This document shows, piece by piece, positions 9,601 through 18,600 of a stretch of DNA of 24,113 bases. Both the position numbers and the translations under genes were made by a program. Where the stretch lies: the NCBI GenBank assembly GCA_041744735.1, contig JBGTKH010000155.1:1-24113 (forward strand), in the 5' to 3' direction. Within the stretch, counting starts at the first letter, position 1, and each line of letters starts with the position of its first letter. The notes beneath the pieces are model-generated. The model searched no databases and was not told the DNA's origin. It saw only the letters and a list, made by a program, of their open reading frames with translations. This DNA is from JBGTKH01 sp041744735. Its GTDB lineage: Bacteria > Planctomycetota > Planctomycetia > Pirellulales > Pirellulaceae.

Positions 9601-12600
9601 GCCGAGTTGGCCTCGGAACGACTCGTAGCCGATATAGTTGGTAAAGGTTTGAGCTTGGTTGAACTGCTCGAGACCGAAATAGAGACTGGCGCCACCTAAA
9701 TTCTGTGTGAACGACGCGGAGATGGAGCCGGCGCTGAACGTACTGGCTATGGTTGGGTCGCGGCTGTTATCGAACGCCGCATTGGTGCCGTGACCCACGT
9801 CGCTGCTGCGGCGTAAGGTGGGGTGCCAAAGGTTGAAGTCCAAGGGGGAGAACGCCAAGCCGGTGGCGGGCACGCCCGTGAACACCGAGGTCGCGGCCCC
9901 GCCGCCGCCGCCGGTGCCGTTTTGAATGGTGGTGACAAAAGCCATACTGCCGCCTCCCATGCCGCCATTGTTGACCAGCATGAACGGCAAGTTGATCCCG
10001 GCGTATTGGCCTGTAAATTGAACGCTCACCGGAGTGCCCGGTAACGGTCCGCCCGTGACGATGACGTCGCCGACGTTAATCAGCGCGAGTTGTTCCAAGC
10101 GAGATTGAATGCTCGCGGTCCCTTGTTGCGTGACGGCGAACGAAACCGTTGCACCCATGTTTAAATTGTTCATCACCAACGTCATGTTCGGCGCGTCGTC
10201 GCCGGCGTACTGGCCGACAAATTGCACGCTGATCGGACTTCCGGGGAAGGGGCCGCCGCTGACCAGCACGTCGCCCACGTTGATCAATGGCATGGCTTCC
10301 AACAGTTGCCGAACGCTTGGCACGCCGTCGTTCATGGTGGCGGTCACCGGCGTGCCGCCGCCCACCAAGCTGTTATTGCTGACCGTAATTTGCATCACGT
10401 TGACGCCGCTATATTGGCCGCCAAATGTGATCGTTTGCGTACCGCCCGGCAACGCGCCACCGGTGACGGAGACGTCGCCCGGATTGATATTGGTCAGCGC
10501 TACCAACTCGGTTTGAACCGTGGCCGCGGTGGCATTGAACATAATCGGCATCGTTTGTTGTCCGGCGAAGGTCAGTTGGAACGAGCCTCCGGTCGGCGGA
10601 CCACCCATAATCTGCAGGGTTTGTACTTCGTCGATGCCCACAATCGCCGGCGCGTTATAAGGAATGGGCTGCGAGGTATCACCGTTAAAGTTCAGCGTAA
10701 AGTCGCCGCCGGTGGGACCGCCGCCGATGGTAATGGTCTGAATTTCGTTAATGCTGACCGAGGCCGGCGCGTTGGCCGAGATGGGGGCCGTGGTGGCGGT
10801 GTTAAAGAACTGGTCCCTAAACGTCAAGGTGAACGTGCTGCCGGCCGTGGGTGCGCCGATCACGCTGACTCTTTGGACTTCGTCTACAGTCGTCGTGTTA
10901 AAGACGGCTTGCGGCGTTCCAGAGACGTCGAAAGACAGCAGTTCACCGCTGGACGTAATGGCGAACAGCAAGTTGGCGTAAAAGCCTTTCACGCCGTTGG
11001 GGTCCGCGACGTTTTGGGGCCCCCGCGCCAAACCGGCGAAAACGCGACCAAAATTGGCGATCGGCGTGGCCCGGCCGTTGCCTGTGGAGATCCTATAAAA
11101 ATCGCCCTGGTCACTGACGCCGTACAGCGTGCCCCGCACGAACGCCATCCCCCTGGTAATTCCCAAGTCGCCCGGCGTGGTCGCGTAGATTTCACCCCGG
11201 AAGCTGTTGTTCGCGTTGGCGGCACCGCTGGTGGCGTTGGCCAGAAACAGTTCCGACGTCGGCCCGGCGCCAGGCAGATTCGGATGCCGGCCACGCACGG
11301 CGTAAAACAACTGTTGGTTCGCCTGCGTTTCCGTGAAAGCCAAGGCATCGACGAAATCGGAAGTTAACTCGTCGAAGTCAATCGGCATTGTGTTGGCATT
11401 AAAATCCGGAATATTATCGTTGCCGATCACCGTCTCCGCGGCCGTGCCGGTATCGATCTCGACCAATCTTCCAGACGTATTGCCGGCGTTGTTGATGCTT
11501 TCCACGGAGAACAACTGGCCGTCCGCCCGCATCGTGATGTCCTGCGTATCATTTCCGGCGAGCTGCCCGACCGTGTAATTGAACCCGCCGGTGGACGGAT
11601 TGATCGAGCGCAGGCTGCCGATGCTCGACACGTAAAGCTGGACGTCAGCGAACGTGAAGGGCACCACGTTGGCCGACAGCGTGATTTCATCGGTGATGTC
11701 GATCAGCGGGCCGGTGGTGGGCAGAACCGGCGCGCTGGCCAGCAACATGTTGCCCGTTTGATAACCGACGACGCCGATGTGGTCCTCGACGACGCGCGTG
11801 ATCGTGTTCAGCGGCTCCAAACGCACGCGCGGGTTTATGGCCGTTCCGACGAAGGTCCCGTCGAGCGCCTGGGGCAATTGCTGGTTGGAGGAAATCGCCA
11901 CGTAGTACGTCCTGCTCGTTCCGCCCGGCACGCTGCCCGCAGGAAGCTGAACGGAGCCAATATAGGGATCCAGAGCGCCGGCCGTGCCGCGCGACAAGTC
12001 GTCGACGTTGATGCCCTGTCCTGGCAGCGGCTGGTCGTCCTCAACGTTGGAATCGCGGGCGACTAAGATCAAACGGCCGGTGTCATCGAACACAGAGATG
12101 ACCGTATCTGCTCGTGCCAGTCCATCGGCATAGTCGATGTCGAATATTGTGGCAAACGACTTCCCGCCCGCGTTCACTCCGCCGATCGACTGAATCAAGT
12201 CGTAATCGACGGTGAACTGATACCAGTCGACTTGGTCCGCGGCCGAAATGTCGCCAGCCACACTGATCGTGTTCCGGTCCGAAACCAGCAAGTTACCCAA
12301 CGGTTGTGCCGTGGCATACGTATTGTGGACTGCTGTCGTCTCCACAGCTTCGCCCAGCAACGGCGAATGACCGGGCAGCCCCAGTACTTCGATCGCCGTG
12401 GCGGCAAACCGGATGTCGGAGTTGCGGATCGTCGAGCCAGGCTTTTCGTCGGCCTGCCGCAAGCGGATCTGCAGTTGATACTCGCCGCTGGTCAAGCCGC
12501 TGTCCAAGTCCGTGTCGCTAATCGGCGTCACCGGCAGCGGGTTGCTGCGCACGCGGACGTAGTACGTGTTTGTCGTCCCTGGGGTGCCGGGCAGGATGAC

Positions 12601-15600
12601 GCGCATTCCGGCGTCGCGCGGATTGGTCGTGTAGAAGTCGCCACCGAGCCGCGCGTCTTTGACCAGCGGCAAGGCATTGACGGCGAAGCTGGTAAGCGTG
12701 TTGTTGTCGATCGAGCGGGCTTCCACAACACCATTGGCACGAATCAGCTCCAACACAGTGTCCAAGGACGAGCCGGTGCGGTCGATGTCCAACCAGACCT
12801 CGGTGCCGGCGCGGGCATTGAAGCTGTATACGTCCACGTCCGTGGAATCGCTGGGATTGATGAAGCCTTGTACTTGGAAGCCCAGCGGCTGGTTGTCGTC
12901 CCCCGTCTTTTCGCCGCTGGCCAACGTGCCCAAGAACTCGGCGTTGGCGGGCGTTCGATTCTGGTCCAAAGTCCCCACGCGCGGCAGTTCGACTTCGTTC
13001 ACGACGCGCACGTTGCGGTCGTTGCTGAAGCGGTCCAGGCGAATGCTGCGCCAGTCGCCGGCGGCGCCCCCCGTAATCGTTTGCCCCCCCTGCGCGACAA
13101 GTTCCAGGAATGACGTCACCGTGGCCGTGGTCGCGTTGGGAGATAATGTCCAGGCAAAGGCCGTCGTGATGTCCGCAGGACCGTTTACGTTTCCCAAAAC
13201 CGGATGGATGCCGGGCGGCAAGTTCACCGTGTTGATGTTTCCGGCGGGGGTGTACAGCGTCCCCGCGCCTGTGATGGCGGTTTGAAGCTGCGCAAAGCGA
13301 TCCGCCGCCCAACCGTCATAGCTGGCGTTGACCAACTCGGGTCCAGGCAAGTAGAAACCGCCTTGGCTGAAGCCGATCAACTCGGGACCGTCGACCGTCA
13401 AGGCACGGAAGTCCGGTTGTCCCGGAGTGCCAGTTGTGGTCAACAAGTCGTCGCTGATGCCCTGCACGTCCTCGTCAAGGTAATTGACAAAGCGCACGTT
13501 CCCGAACGGACTGGCGCTGGAGAAGGTCAGGCGATTGAATACCGTGGCCACGCCGTTTTGCAAAAAGCTCTCGGCAATCCAGTCGATCGGACCATTGGGC
13601 CCGGCAAAGGTGCCGGCGCTGCGCACCAAGTCGGGCGAGACTAACGTCGGCACCTGGGTGATGGTGGTCGTGCCCAAGTCGATGCCGTTGCCGTCGCTGC
13701 CGGGATCGACATAGTTGGCAAACGAGAAAACATAGTCCTGATTCGTGAACTGTTGGGTCACGCCCTGCACGGTTACGCCGCTCTGCGAGATGCGACCGCC
13801 GGCGCTGGGAGTTATTTCAAAATGCCCGACGATGTTCTGAGCCACGTCGTTATCGATCAACAAGCCGTTATTGACTTCCGGCCCGGTTGGCAGCAGGCTC
13901 GAACCACCCGCACCCGGCGCACACGCTCCGGTGCCCAGCGTGTCCTTTTGAGGCAGTCCGTCGAGGCCGAAGCCGGCGCCCACGCTGCAGTCTTGCAGCG
14001 CGGTCATCACGACGGGGAACCGGGGCGTGCCCACGACCTGTACTGTGCCGCCGATGCGGTCGTTGATGTCCAACGGAACGCCGTCGGCCGTAAATCCGGC
14101 ATTGGCACCCTCGAGTTTGAGGACCAGGCTTTCGTCGCTACGGCTCTGCAGTCGCACGCCGCTGAACGTGTGGTGTTGCAGTGTACGCACTTCGTCGCGG
14201 ACCACGTGCACGATGTCGGTATCGTCCCAGATGGTTTCGGTGGTCACTTCCCCGCCCCGGACTTCCATGGCGTTAGTGCCGTTTTGCTCCAGGATGTTCG
14301 CTTTGACGAGTGGCCCGTAGTTGGCGTCGAATTGCTTAAACGCACTTACCAAGCCCGTACTCCGGCCCCAGTCGGAAACCACCCGCGCCTGGAGCGCATT
14401 AGCGTTGATGCTGATCGCGTTGGAATTGTTGGTCGTGGTTTGTCCGCTCGCGGGGTCGAAGTCTTCTCGATTATTGATCAGCAAGTTATTGACGATCACC
14501 GGCTGAGCACCGCGCACGAAGATGGTGGCGTCGGCATTCGAACCGCGACCATTCCGTGTGGAAGTGGATTCTCCGGAGCCATTGTTCTCCAGCCGGCTAT
14601 TGGTCAGGCGGACCTCGGCTTGATGAATTTCAATGGCGTTAAAATTGTCGAAGCCGCCCTCGATCGGGCTGCCGCCACCGGCACCGGTAATGAAGGCGTA
14701 ATCGATGCTGCCTCGCGACGTGGCATTGAACAACAAGCCGCCCCACTCACCCGGCTTGATAAATGTTGACGAGCTGCCGGCCTTCGTATCAAAGGTGCCG
14801 CCGGCGCCAAAGCGGCTGTCCCGCAGCGTCGTGAAGATAATCGGCTGGTCCGGCAGGCCTTCGGCGATCAATTGGCCGCCGATCTGGACTTCAATCCGAG
14901 ATCCTTCCAGCTTGGCGATGATGCCGGGATCGATCGCCAACCGGGCGTGCTGGCTGGCGCGTTGGCTGGTAAGCAGGGGACCGCTAATGTCGGGACCACC
15001 CGCGGCGCCGACAATGAACAGGTTTTCCGTTAACACGTGCACGATGTCGGTATCGTCGAAGCGCGCAGGTACTTCCAGGCGATCGACGGGACTGCCCAGA
15101 TTCGTGCGGATGCGGACGAACAGGGCATTGACCGTGTTGTCCGTGACCCGATTACCGTGAACGTCTGGCCCGATCCGGCCCAACGTGTCTTCAAAACTGT
15201 TCGGATCGGCCGACATGGCGGCGTCGGCGCTGCGGGTAATCGTATTGAACGAAACCGTCGGCCGCGCCCGGACCAGGTGAATGGGATTGAATCGTTCCTC
15301 GAAGGAGTTCACGGTTACTTTGCCGCCGCCGAAGCTGATGTTGGCTTGATTGACGTAATTCAGGAAGATTCCCTGAGCTTCCCGGTCCGAATCGTCGCGG
15401 AAGACCAAGCCGCCAAAGTCGCCGGGGTTGGCGCCGTCGGTCAGACCGTCGTCGTCGCCGCCGATGACGTCGTTGCCGTAGGCTGTGAAAAACACGTTGT
15501 GACCCGGCGTGCCCAACACTTGCAAGGCGCCGCGGCTGCGATTGATACCCTGAGCGGAACTGCCCACGTCGACGATCACCGACTGCATCTTCAGCACCGC

Positions 15601-18600
15601 GCCGGCGTCGATCATCACCGTCACGTCTCTGGGCACCTCGAATGTCCCGCCGTCCTCCAGAGGATTGTTCAAATCGTCGAAGCCGACCAGGTAGGCATCC
15701 ACGCCCAGCGGACTTGCGGTGACATCGCCGTTGCCGATGATCCGCACGATCTTGATCGAACCGGGCAGGAGGGCATTGGCCGCATTGGCCGCCGACAACG
15801 CCGCGTCGATCCGATTGAACGGAGTCAACAACGAGCCGTTGCCGCCATTGGGAGCCAGCTTGTCCACAAACAACGTCGTCGAGGCTGTCGTATTGGTGCC
15901 CTGGAACCAGAAGTCGAACACGCCTCCAGGGTTGCCGTCGGCATCGCCGTCGAAGGCCGTGCCGGTGGCATCGACCAGTTTCGAGCGTGCATCGGGCGTG
16001 AACCGCAGCGACAAATTGTAAATGCCCTGCGACTTCCCTCCAGCACCGCTGTCCGAAACTTTGGGGTTGTAATTCGTGTTGCCGCTGGCGCTGACGCCGA
16101 TGAAATAGGTCCCCGGGTCCAACTTCAGACCGATGAACGAATCCTTGCCGAAGTAGTCGTCGTTCTTGGAAATCACGTTGCGTCCGCCGCCGCTCAGAAT
16201 TAGCGGCGAGTAGTTAATGGGCGGAGCGGCAATATCGGTTGTGGCGATCCCGTCAGTGATCTGGGCAGTGATCAAGGCGCTTGCCGGTACGCTGTTGGTG
16301 ATCGCCGTGAGCAAATCCTGGGCAGTTGTGTGAGCACCGGATTGAACGCTCAAAACGATCTGAATGGTGCGCCCGTTGACCATGACCGTTGGAGTCGACG
16401 ACGGAAGGTTGGCGGTCGAGAACTCAAGTCGGATCCCGTTGCCGGCTTCAAGCGTTTGGTTCGCCGTGAACGTCATCTGAACCAAATTTCGCGTGTTGAA
16501 GTCGGTGACTGCCGAGGCCTTAGTTTCCTTGTACAGCGTGAGGGCACTGTCCAGCACGTTGTCACCAATGCCGATCGTCCGGCGTTCCGCAAGCGTCTCC
16601 GCGGAAAACATTCCCGCCTCGTCCAGCGTGAATTGGTACAGGTCGATGTCCGTGCTGTCGGGACGGTACAAACGCTGGCCGTGGACCAGGTCGACGTCGC
16701 CGGGGAAGATCGGCTCACCGCTAATGCCGTTTCCCTGAATCGAAGGCAGGTCATACGAATGTCCCAGCCCCAGCACGTGCCCGATTTCGTGAAACGCAAT
16801 GTTGAACCATTGGCCGCCGTATTCGCTGTTGCCAAAGTTCAGCAGCGCGTTCATGACGGCGATACTGCCGCCCGCGATTCCGGCGGGGCCGGTCGGCGGC
16901 AATGTCGGATCGACGGCACGAATGTCGCCCGTAACGACGGTAATGCCCGAGTTGGCCGTTTCCTGGAATTGCACGCCCAGGTAGTAACTGTAGATCTGGA
17001 ATATCTCGCGCGCCCGCTGCTTTTGGTTTGCGGTGATCGCGTTCAAGACGGGCTGACCGAGCACGGTGCCATAACTGGACTGAAAGTTATAGGAGATGGT
17101 GGGTATCGCCGGACTAACGTCGGCCACAGTTCCCAAGACAGCGGCAAACTCGTTCAGGTGGTCCTCCACCGGAATGTGCCGGTGGCCCGGCTCGTCGTTG
17201 CCGCCGGGGAACGCAGGCAGATTCAAAAACGCCTGTGGTGTGACGGCCGCCGACACAGACTGGCCGGCCAGACCCAGCGATCCCAGTGGCGTGGAAGTGA
17301 GGAAACTGGAGTTATCGTCGTTGGCCGAGACCGCATTGGCCACGTTGACCGCCAGCCGATACGAACCGGTGCTGTTGCCAAAGGTCGTGCCGCTGCCGTC
17401 CGAGGGCATGTAGGCGGCGTTGCCCTTGCTCGAAACGCCGACGAAGTAAGTGCCAGCATTTAACACGACGGACGATTTTGTTTCCGGCGCGCCGAAGAGC
17501 CCCGCGTCGGTCGCGGCGCCGATTTCCACGCCGCTCGCGTCGAACAGACGCAGGACCGCGTCCAAACTAGCCATGGGTGCGCCGGTTTCCGCCGTGGGCG
17601 TGACCGTGATGTTAACGGTGTCCATCGTCGATCCCGGTATCGAAAAGCGATACAAATCGACGTCGTTGAAGTTCTGGCTGGAGGTCGAACTGGCGTCGTC
17701 TCCCAGATAGGCGTTGGTGCTCAAGTTCGTTGAACTGAACAACGATCCCAGCTTGACAGCCGTGGCCAGAAGGTTGTTGGTCTCGGCCGACTCGCCGACG
17801 CGTAATTGATAGATCGTGTCCGCTAGGTCGGCGGCGAAGGTTAGCGTCGCCTTGTTGCTGGCTTGATCGTAAACCACCGTCTGCGGCAACAGAATTGCAT
17901 TGGTGGCGGTGTCAATCAGTTGATAGAAAGTCGGGTTCTGAGCCGATGCGGGGTTCAGCGCATCGTTGTTGAAGTAGACCACCACCTGATTTCGATTTTG
18001 GGTCAGAACTCCGTTGCGCGCGATGGGCTGTGGCACTGCGGCCACGATCTGGGCGCCCAAGTCAAGCTCGAATTGAATCGCCTGATCCACGCCGTTGTTA
18101 AACGCGTCGCCCGCCGCATTCAACACCGGCGCGCCGAAGCCGCCACTGAGCGTCAGCGGCGAAAAGTTAATCGTAATGATCGGATTCGAGATGTTCGTCA
18201 GCCCATTGCCCGACAGGATCGACGCCACGATCAGCACGTTCGTGCTCGTATTGCTGTTCAGTGCGGTGACCAGCGCTTGGGCCGTGGTAGGATTAACGCC
18301 GTTGGAGTTCAGCGTGACGTCAATCACATTGCCCGTCACCGAGATCACCGGTCCGGCTGCCGGGCCGAGGTTTGCTTTGGTGAAGTTGAACTGGATGCCG
18401 TTCTGGCTGGCACCTGTGCGGACCGCGGCGAACTGGACTCGCACTTGGCTGTTCGTGTTGAAGTCCGTGGCCGCGACGGCGCGCGAGTTGGCTCCACGAA
18501 TTTCCACGCGGTACACGTCGTCAGGCAAGGTCTCGGCGAACCGCAAAATGACTTCGTTGGAATTGTCGTCGATGCCGATATAGCCCGGCTGAATCTCGAT

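Noticed and set aside
10222..11367. 381-residue plus-strand open frame
   Set aside because: Shadow of the propeller and EVQ-repeat region; no recognisable domain or ribosome binding site.
15037..17463. Plus-strand open frames of 388 and 377 residues
   Set aside because: Antisense to the protease and beta-helix regions of the giant protein, with shadow-type composition.
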